Shown here: piece by piece, positions 36,301-44,706 of the stretch
Position numbering within the stretch: the first letter of the stretch is position 1
Layout of the letters: each line of letters begins with the position of its first letter
Assembly (NCBI RefSeq): GCF_910592395.1
Contig: NC_088321.1
Location: forward strand, 2,854,001-2,918,000
Source of the DNA: Lineus longissimus
Lineage: Eukaryota > Nemertea > Pilidiophora > Heteronemertea > Lineidae
DNA: 64,000 nt
Reading direction: 5' to 3'
The notes under the pieces: generated by a model
The model's database searches: none
Seen by the model: the letters and a program-made list of their open reading frames with translations, nothing else
Told to the model about the DNA's origin: nothing
Program-made: the position numbers and the translations under genes

Positions 36301-38133
36301 GTTGTAGCACGCTTTGAGTTGTGAGAAGCATTTTAGTATATATCCCTTAGCGGAAAAAACTTGTATTGATATATCCCCTTGGTGGGAAGATAATTTGATA
36401 TATATATATAATCTACTACGCCCTTCTACTGACGTTCCGGGCTGGAAGACCGAAGTCTGCAATCAAACACGAGACGGAGGATAGCCTGTTGTAGATGCCG
36501 GAGAAGAGACACCGCAATCGTGTGTAAAACTAGTACGGAGCCGCTGGCTCTAGGCTGAAGCATTTACAGCTGTAGTGAATTGTAGGTATCTTATGATAGC
36601 TTGTACCATATAAATATACAGTCCTCTTCATAAAGTAATTAACCTCTGGCATAGTTCTTATCGTCATCTTGTCAATTCGTTGATCGCCAGAACACACCCC
36701 CACAAACAGGAGGGAACAATTACCTCATTATTTCAATGTGGCAGTCTCAGTCATAGTCTGGCTATTGGCCTCGGTCTGGCTACTTGTACATGTACCTGCT
36801 GGGATGGAACCTAAAATTACAAAACAATTGTTAATACATGCAGCGACCCTTATCATAAATAGCAATTATTTTTCTACATTTCTACATTTTAACTTTAATT
36901 GATAACTTTTACGAACAATGGTGTACTAATTAGTGCTGGCATGCAAGATAAACATAAAACTAAATGCAGCTGAGAAGACATAAACTGGCTTTAAAAGATG
37001 GAACAACTGGTCCAGGTAGAAGAAAATATGGGGCAATGGATGCAGATGTTCTTGGTGGCCCTCTTCTTGCAGGATTCCTCTTTGGCTTCTTTTTTGGGGG
37101 TTGTAGGTGTGGCAAATAACAGTCACTCACACTCGCAATAGCCTTTTTTCAGGTTACTCCCAAAATCACCTAGGTCAGAACTATCGGACACTGCAAAAAA
37201 GATCAGAAAATATTAAAGAGTTTTTTAACACAAAACCATTTGTGACCCACTAACAGCAAAACGAGTCGCACTTCACTTCGAGCTTGACAAGTTGAGAAAG
37301 ACTGGTTGTTCATTTCACTATAGTCTGCCTTTTGTGAAATCTGAGTGTATCAATTTCTTGTATTAATAATATGTCCTGGTGTCATTTTAGGCTCATCTTC
37401 TGTGCGACATGCGACCCATTTTGCAGTGATGGGTCACGTATTGAGAATGACAAGTTCATAGGCCTGTCTCTTGAGCCATTGTTAGCATCAATGGCAGTGA
37501 CATCATTCATTCATTGCTGTGAAAACATTATTTGAGCAATGGTTCCTAACCCTCTGTGGTACATGCCATGCATCTGGAATCCCACACATGTCATCTCATA
37601 TCGACATAGGCCTACTCTCTGTGACAACTGACATGCACTAAGGCATCTCAATCATGTCTATTGTCAGTAATGATGTTCTGTTGCGACTGCTGGTGGGCCT
37701 ACATAATAATCATTAATCCATTATTACACTTTCAACTGGACACTTATGAGTATGACCATCAATCATTCATAAGTCATGAAGATATGGAAGGAAAGCTTGC
37801 ATAAACTCAACAAGCTGTCAGCGTCACTTTGTCCATCCAATAATTCAATCATGTTTCACCCAAAGGAGAAATGTCACCGATACACACAGACTGTATAGGC
37901 CTAAAATCTACTGCTGTGCATCACGCATGTATCCTGCTATCCATCTTCGATGCTTGTACATACACGCAGCTTGCATTGCTTACAGTAGAAATGCAGTGAT
38001 CTTTCCTTGATTCGGAGCAGTTGCGTGTTTCCATGCATATTATGTGTAAACACTAGCAAATCACGTTCAAATCACGCAGCAAACATGAAAACTAAAACTT
38101 ACTTCCTTTTTTTAGCGCTAAACTGACTGACAT
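23918..38133 (-). CDS. multi-exon UBX/ubiquitin-like plus HECT-like E3 gene (3' end not found; possibly a pseudogene)
   Basis: Thirteen putative exons on the minus strand run from 38.13 to 23.92 kb, each with AG acceptor and GT donor. From exon 6 (32066-32164) onward the phases join as 0, 0, 0, 0, 1, 0. The order is: acidic/Ser-rich start, minisatellite exon, STP-rich exon, acidic exon, LAVQDLEFLQSLASDQGR helix, Arg-rich helix, UBX-like domain over two exons, acidic linker, HECT-like N-lobe. This layout matches a family of fish and invertebrate proteins with a UBX-like fold and divergent HECT domain, which by family would transfer ubiquitin. The catalytic-Cys C-lobe is not visible. In-frame stops lie in the exons at 36.7, 27.8 and 24.3 kb, with frame shifts in the minisatellite exon and at a T7 run. 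Splice signals are still good, so decay is recent or the assembly has errors. Confidence 0.65.
25553..25653 (-). CDS. acidic linker exon
   Basis: Acceptor TTTTTAG, donor CTG/GTATGTT. The frame (phase 0 in) reads DVEEDDCSDEEEVAADSV, then HEPTENEKHARCGND. Strongly acidic, as expected between the UBX and HECT parts. With this donor two bases are left over, which does not fit the HECT exon directly, so an exon may be missing or an earlier donor (GAG/GTGGCA) may be used. Confidence 0.5.
26145..27275 (+). repeat. family A repeat, full length with internal modules
   Basis: It begins GAAATGGCCAGGGCCATTG, TGCTCACCTC, and ends GAGGTGAGCTAAAAA. Between them the roughly 300-bp module (CCTCTGTGACCTTGAAAAGT ... 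AAGAAACGTGCCAT) occurs three to four times in tandem with divergence. The right part is a GAC-rich microsatellite (27172-27233). The terminal CTCACCTC/GAGGTGAG words are inverted. Confidence 0.8.
27172..27233. repeat. (GAC)n microsatellite
   Basis: GACGACGAC tract with ACGGACGACGG interruptions, at the right end of the family A element. The same word occurs at other family A right ends (22930, 29727), so the microsatellite is part of the element. Confidence 0.9.
27442..27596 (-). CDS. UBX/ubiquitin-like domain, second exon
   Basis: Acceptor TGTTTTCAG, donor GTG/GTAAGTTG. The frame (two bases completing a split codon, then 51 codons) reads PVYCVEGSSSSPAVKLFLAG, KELSSFEDSLTDVG, ISSNTSLMV. It follows the ubiquitin fold from helix 1 to strand 5: LFLAGKEL equals the strand-3 LIFAGKQL, and LTDVGISSNTSLMV equals LSDYNIQKESTLHLV. 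VYCVEGSS fits the UBX VYDWVGS position. No disruption in this exon. Confidence 0.7.
27812..27917 (-). CDS. UBX-like domain, first exon, with two in-frame stops or an internal donor
   Basis: Acceptor GGGTTCAG. The strong donor TTG/GTAAGTAAAA ends the exon at 27812. A second donor, GTG/GTAATC, lies exactly 45 bp earlier in the transcript (exon 27857-27917). Both leave one base, matching the next exon. The frame reads LQKLKDVGDEPEEEILISF, then RGNRPLRRRFRH and TAA TGA. ILISFRGNRPLRRRF is the first beta hairpin of a UBX fold. The long form stops in the loop after it; the short form avoids the stops but loses the hairpin. Confidence 0.6.
28227..28316 (-). CDS. Arg-rich helix exon
   Basis: Acceptor ATATTTTAG, donor GAG/GTACACG; 90 bp, phase 0 to 0. 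It reads ESDRRQAQLNLRMARTQRRR, then RAAAQEERKE. UBX-type proteins carry such a basic/acidic helix directly before the UBX fold, matching its position here. No break. Confidence 0.65.
28405..29785 (+). repeat. family A repeat, full length, with a nested MITE
   Basis: It runs from GAAACGGCCAGGGGCCATTG to CTACAGTGAGCCAAAAAGG. It holds four or so tandem modules, each with GTGACCTTGAAAA, CTACCATAAAA, GAGTCACTTATAAGAGAGAT, CAAATTTCAAGTTCATAG and AAGAAACGTGCCA. A 189-bp MITE (29287-29475) is inserted in the fourth module. Confidence 0.8.
29287..29475. mobile_element. 189-bp MITE with GTGACCC ends
   Basis: GTGACCCACAACGACAAAAT at the left and its diverged reverse complement at the right form about 33-bp inverted repeats that include GTCGCATGTCGC. 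ATAT flanks both sides (29283-29286 and 29476-29479), giving a 4-bp target duplication. The interrupted family A module supplies the empty-site sequence. Confidence 0.75.
29785..30485. mobile_element. ~105-bp inverted repeats around a transposase-HTH relic
   Basis: CATCAATGGAAAGGG, CTCCTTCTTT, ATATAAAAGC/CATAAAAAGC and GATTACCTTTTT read outward on both sides of 29.88-30.38 kb (left arm 29785-29884 minus, right arm 30377-30485 plus). The arms enclose an HTH-type relic, suggesting a decayed DNA transposon with long terminal repeats. Confidence 0.45.
30093..30311 (+). pseudogene. mariner/IS630-type helix-turn-helix relic
   Basis: The frame reads MVQLTIEQHVFMVETFLQT, stop, SLEAT, stop, AAFGENFSDRQTAKK, RLSGP, TVNTV, stop. 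It matches the N-terminal HTH that begins many mariner-like transposases (EQxVFLVExF--xxSLEATxxAFxEKFxDR). Three stops make it non-functional. No DDE part follows. Confidence 0.5.
30851..30934 (-). CDS. helical exon before the Arg-rich helix
   Basis: Acceptor TTTCATTTCAG, donor AGG/GTAAGC; 84 bp, phase 0 to 0. It reads PLPDSNLRNLLAVQDLEF, then LQSLASDQGR. The QDxEFxxSLxxDQ pattern is the segment that usually precedes the Arg-rich helix in UBX-type proteins. Intact. Confidence 0.68.
31315..31380 (-). CDS. acidic exon
   Basis: Acceptor TTTGCTTTAG, donor GAG/GTAGGC; 66 bp, phase 0 to 0. It reads EPMSMSDENKDDHEDAV, then ILNNE. Low-complexity acidic linker, open and consistent with neighbours. 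Confidence 0.58.
31430..31740 (+). repeat. tRNA-derived SINE-like element
   Basis: The head AGCCTGGTGGTCAACACTG (A-box region) and GGTTTGATTCTGG (B-box) have tRNA-like spacing. They are followed by AAGGTTCCTTGTATCTGGTG and a tail through TTGGCTCTAGCCAAAGTCCG and AAGGGGGATTACTCCC. It lies in the intron between the acidic and STP-rich exons. No A-rich tail was defined. Confidence 0.5.
32066..32164 (-). CDS. Ser/Thr/Pro-rich exon
   Basis: Acceptor ACATTTTTCCAG, donor AGT/GTAAGTATTC; 99 bp, phase 0 to 0. It reads PTTQNIPGLLPSSPTATDTE, then VLHASNASTVSVSVS. An upstream donor CACT/GTGAGT is possible. Probably a disordered linker. Confidence 0.58.
32478..32979 (-). CDS. minisatellite-bearing exon
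   Basis: Acceptor GTTTTTTTCAG, donor CTT/GTAAGTGAAT. The frame that joins the next exon in phase 0 reads repeats of SSTPAASGSQHG and LSTPAASGSQLGLG (low-complexity S/T/P/A/G). The array also has an open HQHQQPLAVN frame on the minus strand because units are multiples of three. Two units (near 32811 and 32926) are one base short. Those shifts break any single frame across the whole exon, so the 5' third is out of frame with the 3' part. Confidence 0.5.
32495..32960. repeat. 36/42-bp minisatellite (about 12 units)
   Basis: Unit core AGAGGCTGCTGGTGTTGATG, with two forms: a 36-bp unit ending ACCCATGTTGACTGCC, and a 42-bp unit with AACCCAAGGCCAAGTTGACT. The forms partly alternate. Two units near the right end carry GGTGCGATGACC, a 1-bp deletion. 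It lies wholly inside the predicted exon. Confidence 0.85.
33222..33276 (-). CDS. possible small exon related to the minisatellite
   Basis: Acceptor TGATTTCAG, donor TCT/GTAAGTAAG; 55 bp. It contains a diverged minisatellite unit (GAACACCAGCAGCGCATCTG). All three frames have a stop, so it is non-coding, decayed, or uses the earlier CTG/GTAGTG donor. Confidence 0.35.
33480..33927. mobile_element. 448-bp MITE, GAGACAAGACC ends, copy 1
   Basis: The ends are GAGACAAGACC and GGTCTTGTCTC (perfect 11-bp inverted repeats), flanked by CATTCA on the left and CATTTA on the right (5 of 6). It is nearly identical to 34478-34920. No coding capacity. Confidence 0.75.
34478..34920. mobile_element. 443-bp MITE, GAGACAAGACC ends, copy 2
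   Basis: Same ends as copy 1, with a perfect 6-bp flanking duplication TTCATC (34472-34477 and 34921-34926). It differs from copy 1 by a few substitutions and short indels, so both inserted recently and in the same orientation 550 bp apart. Confidence 0.8.
35094..36710 (+). other. intronic DNA, possible solo LTR
   Basis: It begins TGTGACGATCAGTGATCG and ends near CACCCCCACAAACA, echoing TG...CA LTR ends. The start resembles that of the young LTR at 43758 (TGTGACGAT). No target duplication or tRNA primer site was found, so this is a weak call. No coding sequence was seen. Confidence 0.25.
36724..36810 (-). CDS. possible exon 3
   Basis: Acceptor GTAATTTTAG, donor GAG/GTAATTG; 87 bp. Joined to the previous exon it reads SIPAGTCTSSQTEANSQTMT, then ETATLK and a TAA just before the donor. 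This stop would end the protein unless an isoform skips this exon. Confidence 0.38.
37131..37190 (-). CDS. exon 2
   Basis: Acceptor TTTTTTGCAG, donor GAGT/GTGAGTGA; 60 bp. The first two bases complete an ATG split by the intron, followed by SDSSDLGDFGSNLKKGYCE. Acidic/Ser-rich and open. Confidence 0.45.
37242..37437. mobile_element. 196-bp MITE with GTGACCC ends, copy 2
   Basis: GTGACCCACTAACAGCAAAA on the left and a reverse-complement-like GCGACATGCGACCCATTTTG plus GGGTCAC on the right. Same family as 29287-29475, diverged. No clear target duplication. Confidence 0.65.
38103..38133 (-). CDS. first coding exon
   Basis: An ATG at 38133 reads MSVSLALKKG plus one base up to the donor GGAA/GTAAGTTTT, in phase with exon 2. 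Translation could instead begin at the ATG formed across the splice junction. The upstream 150 bp are CpG-rich compared with the surroundings, as at a promoter or first exon. Confidence 0.42.
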
Positions 38134-38294
38134 CCGATCTGCACAGCTGACAGCATGCACGGGATGAACTGCGCGCGCTTAAAGCGAACTGGAACCGCCA
38201 AGCCAGTTCGTATGACCTCGTTTTCATTTCCCGCGTATCGGGTGATCAGAACGAGGCATGAATGAAACATGGCGCCTAGCTGTCAATCATTCAG

Positions 38295-38302
38295 TGACGT
38301 CA
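38295..38302. promoter_or_regulatory. CRE-like TGACGTCA palindrome
   Basis: A perfect TGACGTCA lies about 160 bp upstream of the predicted start codon, in a CpG-richer stretch. CREB/ATF-type factors bind this site in animals. A promoter role here is inferred from position only. Confidence 0.35.
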
Positions 38303-38309
38303 CTACTAT

Positions 38310-40750
38310 GGAATCTACTATGAATGAAAGATCGCATGACTCACGTGATTCTCACATGATTCTCAATAATATTATCAGTGCAGTGCCCTAGTAAGCGCGC
38401 AGCGCCTTTAGGTTGGGGGGAAACCCCCCAAACCCCCCGGTTGGGACCCTGCTATAGTTCCTTCCGCCAATTTTTTGTTTTGATAGACAGTTTTCTCCGT
38501 GTATCGCATTAGCAGTAACTCAACTCCATCGTCATAATAGCCGGCAAAGAAATGGAAAATGTCCCCCCCCCCCGAAAGGTGTCCAGACTATGGTAGTCTG
38601 GGACTCTGGCAGATCTATATCATAATACTATAAGGCGGCTCGCTAAAGTGCCATTTGGGGGTCGTGTTTCGTCTGGAAATTTTGCACGTTTGCAGGTGAT
38701 ATGTTATCCTGATGCAACGTCATGTTTATTTTCGGAAATTTACTTCAGAGGAGCAGTAATGAGGGATTTTTAATCGGACACAGTCAATTCTCCTTACAAC
38801 TCACGGAAGCCAAGCCATTGCTGTTTAGTTATGCAGGGGATTAATGAATCACCTGCACTCCCACCCCACAGGGTGACTAACACTACCTGTTGAACGGCTG
38901 GCTGTAGGGGGGTGATTGGAACAGCCTGTACACGTGTTGACCTGCTGAACCAAGGTTAATGTTATTTTTCAATCCACGATTGTAGGCCTAGGTCACCTGA
39001 TCTTCGAGATTTCGCGGGGAAAGAAATTGTAAACAAACGTATGTGTGCAGTTCAAATGTAAACAAAAATGTATTTTTGGCATTTTCGGTTGCTGGACTTG
39101 GGTTTTCCCGCAGTAAGGAGCTGGGGTCAAATTGGTGGTCTATTGTTTATGGGTGCTGTGTTAGCCAGAGCTAACTCGTGATAATGAAGGTTACCATGGT
39201 ATGTTTATGAGCTCACCACAGCTCTCAATACTTGATCTGAAGAGGCACGCTGAACCTGAAATGGCCTTATCAGGGAGCTGCTCACGGTGCTGAACTTCTA
39301 GCTTGCCTGTCGAGTAAGTGCCTTGCCCGAGACCTGGCTACATGTAGGAGGAGCACGCATTTTAAAGTTATAGTAGTGATAGTGCAATTGGTTCGAGCCA
39401 TTTGGAGGCCGACATGTGAAGGCCTATCTGCATGGGTACTCCTTCACCGTATAAAAATGCGCATATTGCTGACGAAGGAACGAGGCATTGCCTCATCATC
39501 TCTATCGGACCAACTGATATACTTTTATATGCACGCATACAGCACGCCACAGCTAGGTCCGAGTCTGTGGACAAATGGTTGGTTTAATTTGTCTCTTCGA
39601 TATGGCTCCTTTTATATTGCATTAGATGTTTATTGATTCAATCTATTCAAGGTATAGCCCATTTGAACCTGCCTGCGCCACGGGTACAATGCTAGTTCTA
39701 ATGTAAAGTGCAAGCTCTATTGAACTCGCGCAACTGTCGCCATGGAGAGCCCCTCCCCCCAACACCCGTCCTTCTGACATGTTTTTGCCAGTGCATTGGG
39801 GGGGGGGGGGGGGGGGGAAGGCCCCTCAAACCCCTAACCATCATTACCCTTCCTTTTCACTGGCATGATATTGGATATTGGCAAGACTCCCAAGAGGTCG
39901 TACTGGTGGCTTCCTTGAGACAATTGCTTGTGGTCGTACCTGGGCAACCAATTCATGGGGTCAGGGATCTAGGGATCAGGTTTTTCCCCCACCAACATGT
40001 TGCTGAATGGTTAATGCATAAAAAATTGGTTGGAAAGGGTTTTTGCTGGCCAAGAGACTTGAAGACCCTTTACTCTTGAGGAACACCAGACTGATGAACA
40101 AAGAACTCGAGGAACATAGAACCCTCTTCATACCTGGGGGCATAAAAAGCCTGCTAGCGAATATTGATTATTCTTTAGAAAAAAACAGAAGATCTGCAAA
40201 ACTAATGGTACCCAATAAAAACATACATTCCTCCTTGAGGTGTCTTCGGATCCCACCACGGCCCATGTGGAATTCGTTCAAAAGGTTTATTGAAATCTCA
40301 AAATAACATTTTTTTTCTCGAAACGCCTGCCCGTCTTTTGCTTCATTAATTATTCACAATGTGATCTTATTTCTGTTCCTGAAAAGTTGTTTTCAGTGTA
40401 TTTTCTCCTTGAAATCGATCACTTCAGGTACTATTACTGTGCATCCCTAGCTAAATTAGTGTCTAGTTTCGTCTCTGATGACATTTATTTCGTAAAAATC
40501 GCTGTTTTTTTCTAAAAAGGTGTTTTTGTGGTCATTTTGGCTGTTTATTTCGAGGGTACGGTAGGAGGTCATCGTTCACTCGATAACTCTTTTTAAAATG
40601 AAATAAAAGCGTTTTAAGATATACGATATGAATTGATATTAATATTCGTCAAGTGGGATTGTCGGTGGACGTTCATTGTTGAATAGTAGTGCTGGAATTA
40701 CGAAAATATATCGATATCGTTGAGAATTTATTCATTAGGGGCCTACTCTC
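38310..40750. other. intergenic DNA, nothing recognised
   Basis: It contains a GGGG/CCCC-rich stretch (38415-38445) and a G-run near 39798-39817. ORFs of up to 123 codons cross the G-run and have no recognisable domain. Confidence 0.35.
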
Positions 40751-40758
40751 AATTTTTT

Positions 40759-41073
40759 CAACGCCTCTAGCACTGGTAAATTGCCACCATCTTGAAAAGC
40801 AGTGCCGCGGATGTGGATATGTAAAAAGGTTATCGCATCGCCACTACGCCTGAGAACGATGGCTGCCCTGCGCTGCATTGATAGTTCGTAATAAATTCAC
40901 ATAAAAACACACCAGAAGATCTCCGATTTTATTAACAAAGATCATATTTTGTTATTTATTGATAAAACAAGCCATTTTACCACAGCAGGTGACACATATT
41001 AGGCCTGAATAAGACTTTAGAATTTGAAGTGGTGGTGACGATGCCGATATCCAAGATGGCGGAATTATACCAG
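40759..41073. repeat. ~320-bp repeat, copy 1
   Basis: CTCTAGCACTG, TAAATTGCCACCATCTTGAA, GCATTGATAGTT, AAAACACACCAGAA, ATCATATTTTGTTATTTATT and ATGCCGATATCCAAGATGGC are shared in order with 42331-42693. Copy 1 lacks the outer inverted repeats seen around copy 2. Confidence 0.8.
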
Positions 41074-41133
41074 TGGTCAAATCTCATCTTTTTTGGGTAA
41101 TTGCATCATTATTTCTTTTTGTGATAGGTGATT

Positions 41134-41294
41134 TGTAAAATTTTGACAATTATATTTAGCAATATTTCGATAAATGCGGACCTGCTTCTTCCTCTTTTCG
41201 CAATCCGTTCTAATTGTAAAATTTTGACAATTATATTTAGCAATATTTCGATAAATGCGGACCTGCTTCTTCCTCTTTTCGTAATCCGTTCGAA
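41134..41294. repeat. 81-bp tandem duplication
   Basis: TGTAAAATTTTGACAATTAT begins both units (41134 and 41215). The units differ by one or two bases, so duplication is recent. As 81 is divisible by three, long minus-strand ORFs cross it; these are probably artefacts. Confidence 0.9.
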
Positions 41295-41299
41295 GGGGT

Positions 41300-42290
41300 G
41301 ACGGTGTTTCGATAACAGCGGGGCGCAAGCCGTCATGGGGGATGTACACTACAATGCACGTGATGATGGTTGAACATTCACTCTCGTTGACAGTGTATTA
41401 TTGAAATATTTGATTGTGATGATGGTGTATTGTACTAGGCCTTGCATGCTCCCAACGTGTGGCATATTTCATATTAGAACCTTGTAGGTCAACACTGCTG
41501 AATACTACATACCTCATTTATGATCACCAATCTTCTCCCACTCTTTCTTCTTACCGAATGTGTCCACACTGCACTTACGGTCATTGTACTTTCATCTTAT
41601 GTAAAATGTAACTTTTTACACGGTTTCAATAAACGATTTGTAATTTGTAATTTGTAAATTATAAATTTCACTAATAATTTGACGCCGCCAATTCCACTGG
41701 TCTTCGAAATACGTAAGCTACACTGTTGACGACTATGACACTCCTCACAAACCACATTGTGAATCAGACGCCGATAGGCTTGTTCGGGATTATATCCATT
41801 TTAAGCATCTTTTGGATATTATTCCTAAATTTTAAAAAATCAAAACACATATCTCGGGGGGTAAACCCCCAGAAATTGAAGTGTGATTAAAAAACAGTGT
41901 GAATATTCATGTGGTTCTCTCTCGGAGCTCAGAATAGTCGAGTTGCTTCATTCGCGCGTTTATCTCTTCTGGCGGCCATTTTAAGTCAAATCTAAGCCAT
42001 TTGAAACGAATCCATGGACTTGAGAAACATTGTTTACATTGGATACGTCGTATGCACGTTAACCATAGTAGCGCTTCGGCTTTTCTGCTGCGCGCTTAAT
42101 AACAAATTGAACTGCGCATGCTCGGGCACTGGGGGCGGAGCTACAAATCTGAACTCGAATAGGAAGTTGGAAGTTTGACTTTCTCGGGCGGTGAAAGTCG
42201 AAAAGTTGAATAAATCGCTCGGCGGTTCCAGTTCGCTTTAAACAAAACCGACGGGTTCACTGCGCATGTGGAGTAATGAAGCTCCTCATC
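41300..42290. other. intergenic DNA
   Basis: No gene recognised. GGGGGTAAACCCCC is a short palindrome near 41858. A 21-bp word at 42221-42241 (GGCGGTTCC...CGCTTTAA) is the exact reverse complement of 38179-38199 in the presumed first exon of the minus-strand gene. Confidence 0.4.
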
Positions 42291-42291
42291 T

Positions 42292-42857
42292 CCCAATCTT
42301 GACACTAGAGGCGCTGATGTCGTTCCTAAACAACGGCTCTAGCACTGCTAAATTGCCACCATCTTGAAAAGCAGTACCGCGCATGTGGAAATGTAAAGAA
42401 TCTTTACAATTGCAAAGAGGCTATCGCATCACCACTACGCCCGAGAACACGATGGCTGCACTACGCTGCATTGATAGTTTGCAATAAATTCACGTAAAAA
42501 CACACCAGAACATCTCGGGTTTTATTTACAAAGATCATATTTTGTTATTTATTTATAAAACAAGCCATTTTATGAAAGAAGGTGGCACTTACTAGGCCTG
42601 GATAAGACTTTGGAGTTTGAAGTGGTGGTGACGCAGTGTTGAAAACAGCTGAATCTCAGGATGCCGATATCCAAGATGGCGGAATTTTACCAATTCCAGT
42701 GTCTGAAATTGAATTTTAATTTCGGCACTGTGCGAGTTTGCTCATCTCCCACTCAACCTCTCCCCCAGACGAATTATGCGTGTTCCGCTGTGGAGACGAG
42801 GTAAAAAGACGATGCGTTGTAAGGAACGTAATCAGCGCCTCTAGTGTCAAGATTGGG
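42292..42857. mobile_element. 566-bp inverted-repeat element containing the ~320-bp repeat
   Basis: CCCAATCTTGACACTAGAGG plus CGCTGAT (27 bp) at the left is the exact reverse complement of the right end. The interior is the repeat shared with 40759-41073. No target duplication is clear and nothing is coded. Confidence 0.65.
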
Positions 42858-42879
42858 TTTCTAGCACATGGATTGGCAA

Positions 42880-43205
42880 CTAGATTTTATAAGAATAAAA
42901 ACTAGGTTTTGATGAAGACAAGTATATAACATGGTTTTATTCCACAAAACCAATTTTCCTTCTACGTACAGTAACTAGGTTTTTATTGAAGAAGCATATA
43001 GGTTTAATTTTTTTAAACATAGTTTTCTTGCAAAAAACAATTGGGTTTTGATCAAGAAAACGTGGTTTTTATTATAAACCTATGCTTCCATACAAACCTA
43101 GTTTCACTGAACAAATTGTGGTGTTCTTCCATGAAACTAAGCTTTAAAAGAAGAAAACCAGGTTTTCTTACATAAAACTAGGTTTTCTTCCATAAACTAC
43201 GTTTT
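42880..43205. repeat. degenerate AAACTAGGTTTT array
   Basis: AACTAGGTTTT or its complement AAAACCTAGTTT and decayed forms recur about every 25-30 bp, mixed with CTTCCATAAAA words. The array is partly self-complementary and AT-rich. Confidence 0.6.
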
Positions 43206-43757
43206 TTTTAATTATTAGACCTACAGCTTGCCAACTACGCTGTAACTATACCATATAGGCCTATTCGACATTACGGTAGTGTAATATCGTGACTGCATGC
43301 GAAGCGATGTTCCGTGCTTGGCATTGGAGAAGAAAATAGCATCTCCTTTGAAATTGAAGCCCATTTTGTTGGTAGGCTGCATGGTTTGCCGTTTATTTTG
43401 GCTGTTTTTTTTAATTTAGAGTGTGATTTTGGCCTTTGAGTGCCTGTTGATGACAGAACGTCATATTAAAGTGAAGTTGGAAAAAGTGTTGCTTTAAAAA
43501 AAAAATTTCATTCGAGTGTTCTTTTGTGAGAAGCCGGCATATTCATAAATGTTTTAGAGACATCATACCAATTGAACGGTTGCTTTCAATTTTGCTAGTT
43601 TAGGCTGTGTGGGGTAAAGTGTTAGTTGAGAGATTGGGAGAGTTGTCACAGCCTTTCTTAATGCTTACTTGCATAACGCACCAAACCTGCTCTCGCTGGG
43701 TCTGATGTTTCGGACAAATATCACAGGATCGGCGACATCATCGGGTATTGACGTCAT

Positions 43758-44702
43758 TGTGACGATATTTAGAGTTCTTGCATTTACTTGTATTAACTGA
43801 ATATTTTTCGTCGTCAAAGTTTTGCATATATCTATATTTGTACAGTATTTGTAAATTTTACAATTCCTGTATTTCACTTGGATTTTATATGTTGATGGGG
43901 ACATCAATTTTTCGTTTGTGGGGGCAATGTGACAATATTAAGAATTGCTTACTACATTTGTATATCTGTAATTATTATTTCTGTGTTTCTCTCTAGCCCT
44001 GGTGAACCCAGACACCCAGGATCGTTAAACCGTTATGAGTTTCAACACCTGCTTTCTTAATTGCCCCTTTTCATTGTTTTATAATCTCTATCTTTTAAGC
44101 TGTTTGACCCCTTTTATGATCTTCCTGATTAGCAGCTGGTTACTAGGCTCCTGCCCTTGGCCCTGTCTGATAATCTTGTATTGATGCTGCTGTGTACTGA
44201 TTGGTTGTTTCCTTAATTACTGAGTGCTAGTTGGCTCAGAGCCTGATATTTGGGCTAGGCTATTTACCCATGAGGGGTGTGTATAATTAGGTATAAATAA
44301 TGATGTTCAGATGTTTTTAGTAAGTCCTGGCAGATCCACAAAGCCAGCCTTCACGCTCTGTAGCTAAACAAGACATCTCTCTTGAAAAGCGCCAGAGCAT
44401 TTTAATTGACTTCACCCTCTGTAGCCAAACAAGACATTTCTCTTGAAAAGCGCCAGAGTATTTTAATTGACTTCACCCTTGACCTTACAGCATGGTAAGA
44501 TTCTTTTATGTGATCTCTTGTTGATATTTTATTGTGCGCCATATTTTTGTAATATTTTAGTTTCGGTTGTAAATATGAGGTTAGAGGGACGTGGATAATA
44601 AATAATGTAAATATATATCTTAGTTGGTTTAGTCTTTGGGTTCGAGTTCAGAGTTGCGAAGTTTATACGGTGACAAATATTATAAGCCCTTTTACCGCTA
44701 CA
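43758..44702 (+). repeat. 5' LTR
   Basis: TG...CA ends. A TATA word (TATAAATA) lies at 44292-44299 and a polyadenylation signal AATAAA at 44597-44602, so transcription would start near 44320 and R/U5 follow. A 61-bp tandem duplication (44350-44410, 44411-44471; CTCTGTAGC, AACAAGACAT, AAAAGCGCCAGAG) lies just after the presumed start. At 43893-43927 is an internal copy of the sequence that precedes the 3' LTR, followed by a second TGTGAC at 43928. Confidence 0.92.
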
Positions 44703-44706
44703 TTTT

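Noticed and set aside
39708-40079. 123-codon ORF across a G-run
   Set aside because: It contains a poly-Gly from the homopolymer and no recognisable motif.
41077-41349. 90-codon minus-strand ORF with internal protein repeat
   Set aside because: It is created by an 81-bp tandem duplication whose length is a multiple of three; no domain or splice context.
43665-43996. Paired ORFs in the LTR (also at 48738-49024)
   Set aside because: They occur identically in both LTRs and lack any domain; LTR sequence, not genes.
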